From JBEKZQ01 sp049509675 (GTDB lineage: Bacteria > Planctomycetota > Planctomycetia > Pirellulales > Thermoguttaceae): DNA of 16,025 nt. Numbering within the stretch: the first letter of the stretch is position 1; the number at the start of each line of letters is the position of its first letter. Positions 1 through 6,960 of this stretch are shown here, in pieces. Under the pieces are notes generated by a model. The model had not been told where the DNA came from. It worked only from the letters and a program-made list of their open reading frames with translations, and made no database searches. Location of the stretch: positions 1 to 16,025 of the forward strand of contig JBEKZQ010000088.1 of assembly GCA_049509675.1 (NCBI GenBank), in the 5' to 3' direction. The position numbers and the translations under genes were made by a program.

Positions 1-182
1 AAATGGTTGTCCATGACGGCGAAGGCGTAGAGCACGATTGCCGCCGAAGACAGGCCGTCGGCGAGTTGGCCGAGGAACCGCTGACGATCGTCACTGGTCC
101 GAAAAACTTGCTGCCGCCCGTTACCGCGGCTGGTGACGTGGCACAGCGCGTCGGGGAAGTCGATGCGTGGAGGTCGTGCCAT
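1..182 (-). CDS. REP-associated (Y1 / IS200-like) transposase, N-terminal part, cut by window edge
   Basis: Reading the minus strand from the ATG at 182 gives about 60 codons without a stop up to the window edge. The product begins MARPPRIDFPDALCHVTSRG and reaches an MDNHF motif at the edge. This is the characteristic start of the REP-associated tyrosine transposase (RAYT, Y1_Tnp) family, where a conserved N-terminal VTSRGN segment is followed by the HxH metal-binding motif inside M-D-N-H-x-H. Only the first His is inside the window; the catalytic Tyr would lie further left. Family members are single-domain HUH nucleases that act on short palindromic (REP) sequences. A perfect 27-bp inverted repeat lies about 200 bp upstream of this start, fitting a RAYT next to its possible substrate. 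The family call is fairly secure from the N-terminus; whether the gene is intact cannot be seen. Confidence 0.82.
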   Translation of the reverse strand, partial: MARPPRIDFPDALCHVTSRGNGRQQVFRTSDDRQRFLGQLADGLSSAAIVLYAFAVMDNH

Positions 183-233
183 GATCCCAATACGATATCA
201 GACGCCATGCCGCCTGTCAGGGCCAGTTAGCTG

Positions 234-258
234 TTAAAGTCTGACCCCGCTCTTTGAT
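234..258. other. Possible element-end motif upstream of the RAYT gene
   Basis: The plus strand reads GTTAAAGTCTGACCCCGC here, so the minus strand carries GCGGGGTCAGACTTTAAC about 50 bp upstream of the transposase start. Short GGGGTCAGAC-type motifs often accompany RAYT genes in other bacteria (from memory). A role as part of the element boundary is inference. The rest of 183-383 shows no gene I can support. Confidence 0.3.
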
Positions 259-383
259 GCCCGTCAGAAGGTTGCTGATGCCTTTGACCACCTTCTGGAG
301 GGAACGGTCTAATCGGGCCACCGGCCAACGATCCTACCAGACCACCTCATAGGCGATGCAAAGTACAACTTGCACCCAGGATA

Positions 384-450
384 ACACTAGCCCGACGCGC
401 CAGCGAGGGAGGATCGCCGCAAATCCCTCGCTGGCGCGTCGGGCTAGTGT
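384..450. repeat. Perfect 27-bp inverted repeat (REP/REPIN-like palindrome)
   Basis: The left arm 384-410 starts ACACTAGCCCGACGCGCC. The right arm 424-450 is its exact reverse complement, and the spacer 411-423 is 13 nt. The arms pair over all 27 positions. It starts 18 bp beyond the stop of the minus-strand permease gene, so a transcript of that gene would form a very stable hairpin. No U-tract follows it, so this is not a classic intrinsic terminator. Two REP-like arms in inverted orientation near a RAYT gene fit the REPIN arrangement. I recall similar tagcccgacgcgcCAGCGAGG repeats as common in planctomycete intergenic DNA, which is memory and not checked. Confidence 0.85.
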
Positions 451-467
451 GCGGAACAATTCGTTCC

Positions 468-2291
468 TTACTCGGAAGGCATCCCGCCCGGCTGCGGAGC
501 GTCTTTCGCCTCGTCGACCAGTTCGGCAAGCACCAAGCCACCTGGCGATTGAAACGGATGCACCCTGCGCAGGCCGCGGTTGACGGCGCGGCTGGCCAGC
601 GCGTCGAAGCGACTCTCGAGGCTAAAAAAGATGACGGTCGCCGCCGCCACGTAGCCCGTGATTCCAAGCCCGAAGGCAAACAGGAAGATGCCTCCCTCTT
701 CGTTCCGGAGGAGTTGATCGCCGGCCGAATAGACAATGCCTGGAAATGCCAGGAGAAAGGGCACGCAGGGGGCCAGGAAGATTTCCACGCCGCGGCCCGG
801 GCCGCCCGGCATCATCATCATGAAAGGCACGCAGCAGAAACTGCCGAGGATGAAGTAACCGCCGCCCAGGAACAGCGCGGTGGCCAGCGTGGCGCCCATC
901 GCCCGCAACGAGGTGCGGCACCAGAGCGAGAACATCAGGCCCAAGATGCTGGCGAACAGGGCCAACGGCAGCAACACGCCCAGCAAGAAAGGGATGACGG
1001 CGAGAAAGGAGGGGGCCAACAGACCGGCGGGGCACCAGACCAACAGCAGCGCCACGAGTACGCCGCGCACCGCCCACAGGTTCCCCAGGACCTTGGCCCA
1101 GAGGATCTCGCGGGCTTCCAGGGGCGTGCCCAAGAGCGAATCCCAGCACTGCCGTTCCTTTTCGGAGGTGACGGAGCCGGCGGCCCGAACGGCGATCAGC
1201 AGCAGGGCCCCGCAACTGACGATGTCGCCCATGACCCAGGCATAGCTGACGCACTGGTCGATTTGATAGGACGCGCGAGCTTGGCTGCTTTGCAAGGCGT
1301 CGAAGACCATGCAGGCCCCGGGCGTAATCGCCGCCAGCAGCAGCAAGAACAGGGCGATGACGCCGAGGGTACCCAACCGGGCCGCGGCGGGCTCGGCAAA
1401 AAGCTCTTTCCAGAGCATCGGCCGCTGGCCCAGTGCGGGCCGGAAGAACCGCAGCCACCGCAGCCGTTTGCGCGGCGCGGCGCCGGCCCGACGCAAATGG
1501 ACGCGCCGTACGGCCAGCATGGCGCACGCGGTGGCCGCAACGGTCAGGATCATTTGATTCCGCACCAGCGTGCCCACCAAGGTCCACTCGGTCGCTGCGC
1601 CGCTGGAACTGGCCAGGGACAGGATTTCCGTCAGCAGCCAGAAGGGGTTCCCCGCCAGCAGTTGCTCGTTGATCGGTCCGAGCCAGGCATAGAATGCCGT
1701 GCCGCTCATGCTGGCAACGATCGGGGGAAGCAGCAACAGCACGAGCACCAACAGGTAGGCCCGGGTGACGGCCTCCCGCGCCCGCGGCGACCAGACCGAT
1801 ACGGCGATCGACAGCGCGGCCAGCACAAGCATGGTGCTGACGGTGACCACCAGCAGCACGGCGAGGGCCTCCGGGGCGATGCCGCCTTGCAACATGGCGA
1901 TCGCCAACACCGGCACGCCCACCAGCACGATGTACACGAGATGGACCAGCCGTGCGGCCAGCTTGCCCAGCACGATTTCGCTATTGCGCAGGGGGGTGGC
2001 GAAGAGATACTCGATGGTCCGCCGTTCACGTTCCTGGGCGATGGTGCCGGCCACCAGGCCGGGGCCGAGAAACGCCACGGTCAACAATTGCAGCCAGGCG
2101 AAGGCCTCGAAGAACTGGGCGGTGAGATTGGCGACCGTGCCGATGTTGTTCTGGCCGAGCCGATAGTACTCGATGTACGTGCTGCACAGGAACAACAGCA
2201 GCAGCCCGGCATAGAGCACGCGGATCACCCAGTAGCGCGCCCGTCGCGCGCTGGTGACCAGTTCCACCGAAAAGAGCGGTCCGGGCAACAT
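468..2291 (-). CDS. ABC-2-type transporter permease with two homologous halves
   Basis: The product is a 607-aa polytopic membrane protein. The ATG at 2291 (MLPGPLFSVELV) is preferred over one 24 bp further up because GGAG (2300-2303) lies 8 nt before it, and because related planctomycete permeases, as I remember them, begin MLPGP. I count roughly 11-12 hydrophobic segments. Two stretches are internal copies of the ABC-2 signature: residues about 81-112 (AQERERRTIEYLFATPL then EIVLGKL) and about 371-403 (SEKERQCWDSLLGTPL then EILWAKV). One polypeptide thus carries both permease halves that are often separate chains. Such permeases work with a separate cytoplasmic ATPase, which is not in this window; the substrate is unknown. 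The gene ends close to the palindrome at 384-450. Its upstream region 2292-2597 holds repeats and no gene. Confidence 0.85.
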   Translation of the reverse strand: MLPGPLFSVELVTSARRARYWVIRVLYAGLLLLFLCSTYIEYYRLGQNNIGTVANLTAQFFEAFAWLQLLTVAFLGPGLVAGTIAQERERRTIEYLFATPLRNSEIVLGKLAARLVHLVYIVLVGVPVLAIAMLQGGIAPEALAVLLVVTVSTMLVLAALSIAVSVWSPRAREAVTRAYLLVLVLLLLPPIVASMSGTAFYAWLGPINEQLLAGNPFWLLTEILSLASSSGAATEWTLVGTLVRNQMILTVAATACAMLAVRRVHLRRAGAAPRKRLRWLRFFRPALGQRPMLWKELFAEPAAARLGTLGVIALFLLLLAAITPGACMVFDALQSSQARASYQIDQCVSYAWVMGDIVSCGALLLIAVRAAGSVTSEKERQCWDSLLGTPLEAREILWAKVLGNLWAVRGVLVALLLVWCPAGLLAPSFLAVIPFLLGVLLPLALFASILGLMFSLWCRTSLRAMGATLATALFLGGGYFILGSFCCVPFMMMMPGGPGRGVEIFLAPCVPFLLAFPGIVYSAGDQLLRNEEGGIFLFAFGLGITGYVAAATVIFFSLESRFDALASRAVNRGLRRVHPFQSPGGLVLAELVDEAKDAPQPGGMPSE

Positions 2292-2430
2292 GCAATCTTC
2301 TCCGGCCCACAGCATAACAGGCCCGGAAGCGGGAGGGAAGGCGAAGGGCTCTTGTAACTTTGCTGGGTCGTCCCCGGCAATATTTCCTGGCGGGCGTGTC
2401 CGACCTAGCCGGTGACATGCTCGGTCATGC

Positions 2431-2538
2431 GTTTTGCATTTTGCACTTTACATTTTGCCTTTTGCATTGCCCGGTTCGGCCCTCGAACGCTTGTCAGGAG
2501 GCGAGAATGCAAAATGTGAATTGCAAATTGCAAAATGG
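2431..2538. repeat. Inverted clusters of TTTTGCA/TGCAAAA units
   Basis: The left cluster 2431-2468 repeats TTTTGCA-type units with small changes (GCATTTTGCACTTTACATT and so on). The right cluster 2506-2538 carries the reverse form (AATGCAAAATGTGAATTGC and so on). The two could form an imperfect long hairpin with a GC-rich loop of about 37 nt. The AT-rich, short-period composition is unlike the neighbouring genes. It lies between the start of the permease and the end of the serine acetyltransferase gene. I see no reading frame worth calling in 2292-2597. Confidence 0.7.
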
Positions 2539-2548
2539 GAGACGATAA

Positions 2549-2571
2549 CCCTCTCCCGCGAGGGGAGAGGG
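2549..2571. repeat. CCCTCTCCC...GGGAGAGGG palindrome behind the serine acetyltransferase
   Basis: The perfect 9-bp arms 2549-2557 and 2563-2571 flank a 5-nt loop (GCGAG). The hairpin lies 26 bp beyond the stop of the minus-strand serine acetyltransferase gene, so it could end or stabilise that transcript. There is no clear U-tract. Palindromes with this CCCTCTCCC core are widespread dispersed repeats in many bacterial genomes (from memory). Confidence 0.7.
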
Positions 2572-2597
2572 AATCGATAACGTGTTTCTCGCCGGTC

Positions 2598-3527
2598 CTA
2601 CTGCCCGTCGCGCAACTGGAGTCGAGGGTGTTCCATGAGGACCGTGGTGTGCGGCTCCACCGAGCGCGTGATCCACACGCTGGAGCCGATGACGGAATCG
2701 TGACCGATGACCGTCGTGCCGCCCAGGACGGTGGCGTTGGCGTAGATGACGACGTGGTCTTCGATGGTGGGATGCCGCTTCGTGCCGCGCACCAGGCGCC
2801 CCTCCGCATCCTTGGCGAAGCTCAGTGCGCCCAGCGTCACGCCCTGATAGAGCTTCACCCATTGGCCAATCTCGCTGGTCTCGCCGATCACCACGCCCGT
2901 GCCGTGGTCCATGAAGAAATAACGGCCGATCTTGGCGCCGGGATGGATGTCGATGCCGGTGCGGCTGTGGGCCCATTCCGTCATCATGCGGGGAATGAGC
3001 GGGATTTCGAGATCGGCCAACAGGTGGGCCAGGCGGTACACGGTGATGGCTTCCAGCCCGGGATAGCAAAAGATCACCTCGTCGAGCGATTTGCAGGCGG
3101 GATCGCCCTCGTAGGCCGCTTGCACGTCCATGGCCAGGATCTCGCGCAAGGCGGGGAGTTGCCTGAGAAAGGTGATCGCCTTGGCTTGCCCCAGGGCCTC
3201 GAAGTCGGCCCGCTGTTGCGGATCGCAAAGGATCGCCCCGTGGGCCTCGTGCCGCAGGGCCCGGGCGATCTGCTCCGTCAGCAGGTCGTGCAAGCGATCC
3301 ATGACGTCGCCCACGTGATAAATGACATTGCCCGGGTGCAGTCCGTCGCGACGACGATAGCCGGGATAGAGGATGTCTTTCAGGCTCTCCAATATCTCGA
3401 CGATGGCTTCCGAGTTGGGAAGCGGACAGTGCTGCAGATGGCTGATCGTGGTCAGCTCGGAATAGCTCGCGACGAGGCGTTCGGTCAGTTCGGGCAGGGT
3501 TTCTTTAAGGCGGATGTCGGCGGCCAC
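2598..3527 (-). CDS. cysE: Serine O-acetyltransferase, EpsC type
   Basis: The enzyme transfers acetyl from acetyl-CoA to L-serine, giving O-acetylserine, the first step of cysteine synthesis; it acts in the cytoplasm. The C-terminal half is a left-handed beta-helix acyltransferase. It contains GIDIHPGAKIG (191-201), the catalytic region FFMDHGTGVVIGET (204-217, His208), LYQGVTLGA (227-234) and KRHP (250-253, His252). The helical N-terminal domain of about 170 residues is the EpsC form. I start at the GTG at 3527: AAGGG (3536-3540) lies 8 nt before it, and 309 aa fits the family. The frame stays open upstream to an ATG at 3677, but that 50-residue extension would be encoded by a dispersed repeat. 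No cysteine synthase gene is next to it. The upstream gene is the EF-G paralogue, 300 bp away. Confidence 0.9.
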   Translation of the reverse strand: MAADIRLKETLPELTERLVASYSELTTISHLQHCPLPNSEAIVEILESLKDILYPGYRRRDGLHPGNVIYHVGDVMDRLHDLLTEQIARALRHEAHGAILCDPQQRADFEALGQAKAITFLRQLPALREILAMDVQAAYEGDPACKSLDEVIFCYPGLEAITVYRLAHLLADLEIPLIPRMMTEWAHSRTGIDIHPGAKIGRYFFMDHGTGVVIGETSEIGQWVKLYQGVTLGALSFAKDAEGRLVRGTKRHPTIEDHVVIYANATVLGGTTVIGHDSVIGSSVWITRSVEPHTTVLMEHPRLQLRDGQ

Positions 3528-3560
3528 GGTGGTATCCCTTCGATAACCGCCCTCGGCCCC

Positions 3561-3637
3561 GGGGACTGGTCCATTTTTCGGCGAGCCATGCGCGGTTTTG
3601 CGCATCGACGTTGGCCGAAAACATGGGAGCTGTCCCC
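3561..3637. repeat. Dispersed GGGGACTGG...CTGTCCCC palindrome, copy A
   Basis: The left arm reads GGGGACTGGTCCATTTTTCG and the right arm (from about 3613) GGCCGAAAACATGGGAGC followed by TGTCCCC. The arms are imperfect reverse complements around a spacer of about 30 nt. Copy B at 5981-6032 shares GGGGACTGG, CATTTTTCGGC, GGCCGAAAA and CTGTCCCC in the same order. A further GGGACTGG sits at about 3651. This copy lies just upstream of the serine acetyltransferase start and explains the spurious open extension of that frame. Confidence 0.75.
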
Positions 3638-3715
3638 TTCTCGGCCTCGAGGGACTGGTGACAGCAAGAACAGGCAAAGGAAAAAGAACGCGGCGAGAAG
3701 GATGGAGAGAGCGGC

Positions 3716-3741
3716 GCTGTCCGGTCGCTAGACCGGACAGC
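3716..3741. repeat. Perfect 11-bp hairpin behind the EF-G-like gene
   Basis: GCTGTCCGGTC (3716-3726) pairs perfectly with GACCGGACAGC (3731-3741) across a 4-nt loop. It lies 86 bp beyond the stop of the minus-strand EF-G-like gene and could mark the end of that transcript. No U-tract follows on either strand, so it may be another dispersed palindrome instead of an intrinsic terminator. The remainder of 3638-3827 shows no gene. Confidence 0.65.
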
Positions 3742-3827
3742 TACACGTGCAGGCGACGGAAAGCAACAGTGCAATGGTAGCCATGCTATATGGTTTCGAC
3801 CTGCCGCCTTAGGAAAGTTCACTGATT

Positions 3828-5927
3828 CTACTCTTCTTCCTCTTCCTTGAGTTGGGCCTTGGCGATGATCTCCTGCTGCACGTTGCCCGGCACCACGTCG
3901 TAGTGGCTGAACTCGATGGCGTAGGAGCCCTGGCCGCCGGTGATGCTGGAGAGGCTTCGGGCGTAGGTGGTGACCTCGGCCAGCGGCACTTCGGCGATCA
4001 CGGTTTGCAGATCGCCGCCGGCGGAATCCATGCTCAACACGCGGCCGCGGCGGCCCGACATGTCGCTGGTGATGTCGCCCACCTTGTTGCTCGGCACGGT
4101 GATCTCGATCTTCACGATCGGCTCCAACAAGGCCGGCTTGGCCTGCTGGAAGACGTTGCGGAAGGCCATCGAGCCGGCGGTCTTGAAGGCCTGTTCCGAG
4201 CTGTCGACCGGATGGTGTTTGCCGAAGTAGACCTCGACGCACACGTTCTGCACCTTGTAGCCGGCGATCACGCCGCGCTCCAAACGTTCCTTGAATCCTT
4301 TTTCCACGGCGGGCAGGAAGTTGCCGGGAATGGTGCCGCCGACCACCGCGTCGACCCACAGGAAATTGTTCTCGGCGTCGTAGTGCGTGGCCTTCAGCGA
4401 GGGGAAGCGGTCCTTGGTGGCCCAGGTGTCCACGTCGACGTCCTTGGGCAAGGGATACATGCGGATGTGGACTTCGCCGAACTGTCCCCGCCCACCGGTT
4501 TGCTTCTTGTGCCGATAGCTGCCCTCGGCATTGATCTGAATGGTTTCGCGGTAGGGGATTTTCGGCTCCTTGGTTTCCACTTCCACCTTGTCGCGGCGTT
4601 TGAGCCGCTCGCGGATGATCTGCAAGTGCAGCTCGCTCATGCCCGTGGCCACCATCTCCTTGGTCTGGGAGTCGCGATCGATGCGGAAGGTGCTGTCTTC
4701 CTGGGCGATTTTGGCCAAGGCGCCGGAAAGCTTGGCTTCGTCGCCGCGACTCTTGGGGGTCACGGCCAGGCCCACCATCGGCTGCGGGAAGCTGATGGGC
4801 GGCATGGTCAACTCGCCCAGCGTGCTGTTGGTGTGCAGTTCTTCCATTTTGGTGACGGCCACGATGCCTCCCGGCCCGACCTCGTCGACCGGCTCCGGCT
4901 TGTCGGCCTGCATCTCGAAGAGTTGCGCCAGCTTCAGCCCTCTGCGCATGCCGACCACGGGCACGGTTTCGTCCTTTTTCAGGCTCCCGGAATAGACGCG
5001 GATGAAGCTCAGTTTTTGCACGAAGGGATCGACGCGGGTTTTGAAGACCTGGGCCACCAGCGGTCCCGCCGGGTCGGCCGTGAGCCGGACCTCTTCACCG
5101 GCGGCGTTGGCGGCGGTCCGCGCGATCATGTCCGGAGGCACGGCGCAGAGGGCCAGGGCCTCCAGCAGTTCCGCCAGGCCCACGCCCGTCTTGGCCGATA
5201 CGCAGAGGATCGGGATCAGCGCGCCCTGGGCGACGGCGCGCACGATCAATTGGGAAATCTCCTGCTCGCTGGGCGGGGTGCCTTCGAAATACCGCTCCAT
5301 CACTTGTTCATCGACTTCGATGATCGTCTCCAACAGCGACGTGTTGATCTCCGCCGGATCGACCAGGGCGCCGGCCGTATCGGCGGGGACGTTCAACGTG
5401 CTGGCCACGCCGCGGAACTCGGCCCCCTGCCCCAACGGCACGTTCAACAGCGCACACGCCTTTCCAAAAAGCTCCCGGACGCTCTGGAGCAAGGCGGGGA
5501 AGTCGATGTTCTCGCCGTCCATTTTGTTGAGGATGATCATGCGGGCCAGTCCCGCCTTCTTCGCCTCTTGGAAGACCCGCCGCGTATTCACCTCGATTCC
5601 CGCCTGGGCGTTGATGACGATCGCCGCAGTTTCCACGCCGCGCAGCGCGCCGATGGCCTGGCCGATGAAGTCCGGATAGCCCGGCGTGTCGATCACCTGG
5701 AAGTGCTTGCCGGCATGATCGAAATGCACCAAGGTCGACTCGATCGTGTACCTGTGCTGCTTCTCTTCGTCGTCGAAGTCGCAAATGCTGGTCCCTTCGT
5801 CCACGCTTGCCGGACGATTGAACGTGCCGGTGATCGTCAGCATCTTGTCCACCAGCGTGGTCTTGCCGGCCGAGCCGTGGCCGCCCAGAGCGATATTGCG
5901 AAGCACAGCGACTGGATACTTTGCCAT
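3828..5927 (-). CDS. EF-G-like translational GTPase (FusA2 / EF-G II type)
   Basis: The 699-aa protein has the full EF-G layout. The GTPase domain carries the P-loop GGHGSAGKTT (14-23), G3 DTPGYPDF (80-87) and G4 NKMD (134-137). Domain II follows, then the III-V segment with YRHKKQTGGRGQFGEVHI and SGRRGRV, and a Glu-rich tail. It should bind ribosomes and hydrolyse GTP. Two switch motifs differ from canonical EF-G: HRYTI stands where RGITI is usual, and Tyr84 replaces the His of DTPGHVDF that assists GTP hydrolysis. As I recall, EF-G-2 of Thermus and mycobacterial FusA2 also carry Tyr there. This is therefore probably an accessory paralogue, and the housekeeping fusA should lie elsewhere. The ATG at 5927 has AAGGA (5936-5940) 8 nt before it. 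It starts only 63 bp after the hisA stop and may be cotranscribed with hisA. Confidence 0.88.
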   Translation of the reverse strand: MAKYPVAVLRNIALGGHGSAGKTTLVDKMLTITGTFNRPASVDEGTSICDFDDEEKQHRYTIESTLVHFDHAGKHFQVIDTPGYPDFIGQAIGALRGVETAAIVINAQAGIEVNTRRVFQEAKKAGLARMIILNKMDGENIDFPALLQSVRELFGKACALLNVPLGQGAEFRGVASTLNVPADTAGALVDPAEINTSLLETIIEVDEQVMERYFEGTPPSEQEISQLIVRAVAQGALIPILCVSAKTGVGLAELLEALALCAVPPDMIARTAANAAGEEVRLTADPAGPLVAQVFKTRVDPFVQKLSFIRVYSGSLKKDETVPVVGMRRGLKLAQLFEMQADKPEPVDEVGPGGIVAVTKMEELHTNSTLGELTMPPISFPQPMVGLAVTPKSRGDEAKLSGALAKIAQEDSTFRIDRDSQTKEMVATGMSELHLQIIRERLKRRDKVEVETKEPKIPYRETIQINAEGSYRHKKQTGGRGQFGEVHIRMYPLPKDVDVDTWATKDRFPSLKATHYDAENNFLWVDAVVGGTIPGNFLPAVEKGFKERLERGVIAGYKVQNVCVEVYFGKHHPVDSSEQAFKTAGSMAFRNVFQQAKPALLEPIVKIEITVPSNKVGDITSDMSGRRGRVLSMDSAGGDLQTVIAEVPLAEVTTYARSLSSITGGQGSYAIEFSHYDVVPGNVQQEIIAKAQLKEEEEE

Positions 5928-5980
5928 GAAATTCTTCCTTAGTTCAATGGTTCAATCGGTTTCGGCATAGACGCGGCCTG

Positions 5981-6032
5981 GGGGACTGGCTCATTTTTCG
6001 GCCGTTCGGGGCCGAAAAACGTTCCTGTCCCC
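5981..6032. repeat. Dispersed GGGGACTGG...CTGTCCCC palindrome, copy B, contains the hisA stop
   Basis: The 52-bp element has arms GGGGACTGGCTCATTTTTCG and GGCCGAAAAACGTTCCTGTC. Counted over 23 positions, 19 pair. It shares its core blocks with copy A at 3561-3637. The hisA stop codon (TCA on the plus strand, 5991-5993) and the last codons of hisA lie inside it. Confidence 0.78.
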
Positions 6033-6770
6033 TTGTGAGCTCGCCTTTTCCTGCCCACCGGCGGCCGCGGCCAGCGCGTCTGGCAAGGTCAGTGTTCCTT
6101 CGTACAAGGCCCGACCGATAATGCACCCGGCCATGGGCACGGCCGCCAGCCGGGCAACGTCGTCGGCCGTGGTCACGCCCCCGGAAGCGATCACCGGCAG
6201 ATCGACCGCCGCTTGCATCTGGGCCATTGCCGCAAGGTTCGGACCGGCCAGCATCCCATCGGCGGCAATGTCGGTGTACACCAACGCCGCCAGCGGCGCG
6301 TCGGCGAACTGCCGGGCCAACTCGACCGCCGGCACGTCGGCCGTGCTCAGCCAGCCATCGGTTGCCACGCGGCCGTTGCGGGCGTCGATCCCCAACACCA
6401 AACGGCCGGGAAATTTCTGGCACATCTGGCGAAACCACTGCGGCAGCCGCAGGGCCAACGTGCCGATGACCAATCGGGCCAGGCCCAAATCGAGCAACTC
6501 GCGGATCGTCTCTTCGCTGCGGATGCCGCCGCCCAACTCGCAAGGCACCGCCACGGACTGGACAATCGCCCGGACGCTCGCCAAATTGGCGGGCCGGCCG
6601 TCCCGGGCCCCGTCCAGATCGACAAGGTGCAGATGCGCGGCGCCCAACTCGACCCAATGCCGGGCCATGGCGGCCGGATCGTCGCCAAAAACCGTCTCGC
6701 GCTGGTAGTCGCCTTGCTGGAGGCGGACGCAACACCCCCCCCGCAGATCGATTGCCGGCCAGATTTCCAC
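5991..6770 (-). CDS. hisA: Phosphoribosylformimino-5-aminoimidazole carboxamide ribotide isomerase
   Basis: HisA catalyses the Amadori-type isomerisation of ProFAR to PRFAR, the fourth step of histidine synthesis, with a TIM-barrel fold. The sequence shows PAIDLRGG with catalytic Asp8, CELGGGIR (77-84), LGIDARNG with the second catalytic Asp129, YTDIAADGM (165-173) and ASGGV (195-199). I start at the GTG at 6770 (VEIWPAIDLRGG): AGGAG (6781-6785) lies 10 nt before it and HisA proteins begin exactly here. The open frame upstream to 6854 is not needed. The protein is 259 aa against a usual 240 or so. The extra C-terminal residues, from about 242 (RPRTAEK at the very end), are encoded by repeat copy B. 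No other his gene is in the window. Confidence 0.9.
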   Translation of the reverse strand: MEIWPAIDLRGGCCVRLQQGDYQRETVFGDDPAAMARHWVELGAAHLHLVDLDGARDGRPANLASVRAIVQSVAVPCELGGGIRSEETIRELLDLGLARLVIGTLALRLPQWFRQMCQKFPGRLVLGIDARNGRVATDGWLSTADVPAVELARQFADAPLAALVYTDIAADGMLAGPNLAAMAQMQAAVDLPVIASGGVTTADDVARLAAVPMAGCIIGRALYEGTLTLPDALAAAAGGQEKASSQGDRNVFRPRTAEK

Positions 6771-6819
6771 GCGCTTGCCGCTCCTGCTTGAGCCGGGCCA
6801 AAGTAAGCCGAAACAAGTG

Positions 6820-6847
6820 ATTCTACACCGAAACCGCCCGCTTGCAA
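6820..6847 (-). promoter_or_regulatory. Candidate sigma70-type promoter of hisA
   Basis: On the minus strand TTGCAA (6842-6847) and TAGAAT (6820-6825) are separated by 16 nt, about 50 bp upstream of the hisA GTG. The -10 box matches TATAAT at 5 of 6 positions and the -35 box matches TTGACA at 4 of 6. The gene on the other side is divergent, so a promoter is expected in this gap. Confidence 0.45.
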
Positions 6848-6960
6848 GGACCACGGCGAAGAACGTCCATCCGCGCTTGCATTGGCGTGGATTCCCATTA
6901 TGCTGATACTCAGCAGCGCGACCTACTCACAGCCTGTTCTCTTTCACGGAGACCCACCCC

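Noticed and set aside
384..450. Inverted repeat as a CRISPR remnant
   Set aside because: It is a single inverted pair with no direct repeats or spacers, so it is not an array.
447..2357. Long open frame on the plus strand opposite the permease
   Set aside because: The translation is Gln/His/Arg/Gly-rich with no domain. It is the antisense shadow of a real membrane-protein gene in high-GC DNA.
3527..3677. N-terminal 50-residue extension of the serine acetyltransferase
   Set aside because: It is encoded by a dispersed repeat, has no ribosome-binding site, and family members start near the GTG at 3527.
3638..3827. Small frames between the EF-G-like and serine acetyltransferase genes
   Set aside because: They have low-complexity Arg/Lys content and cross a hairpin. 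No start signal or family features.
3852..5942. 696-codon plus-strand frame opposite the EF-G-like gene
   Set aside because: It mirrors the clear GTPase gene and has His/Asp/Leu-rich low-complexity composition typical of an antisense shadow.
6877..6904. TTGCAT and TATGCT with 16-nt spacing as promoter of the DUF1080 gene
   Set aside because: Both boxes match the consensus poorly (3 of 6 and 4 of 6). A promoter is needed in this gap but cannot be placed.
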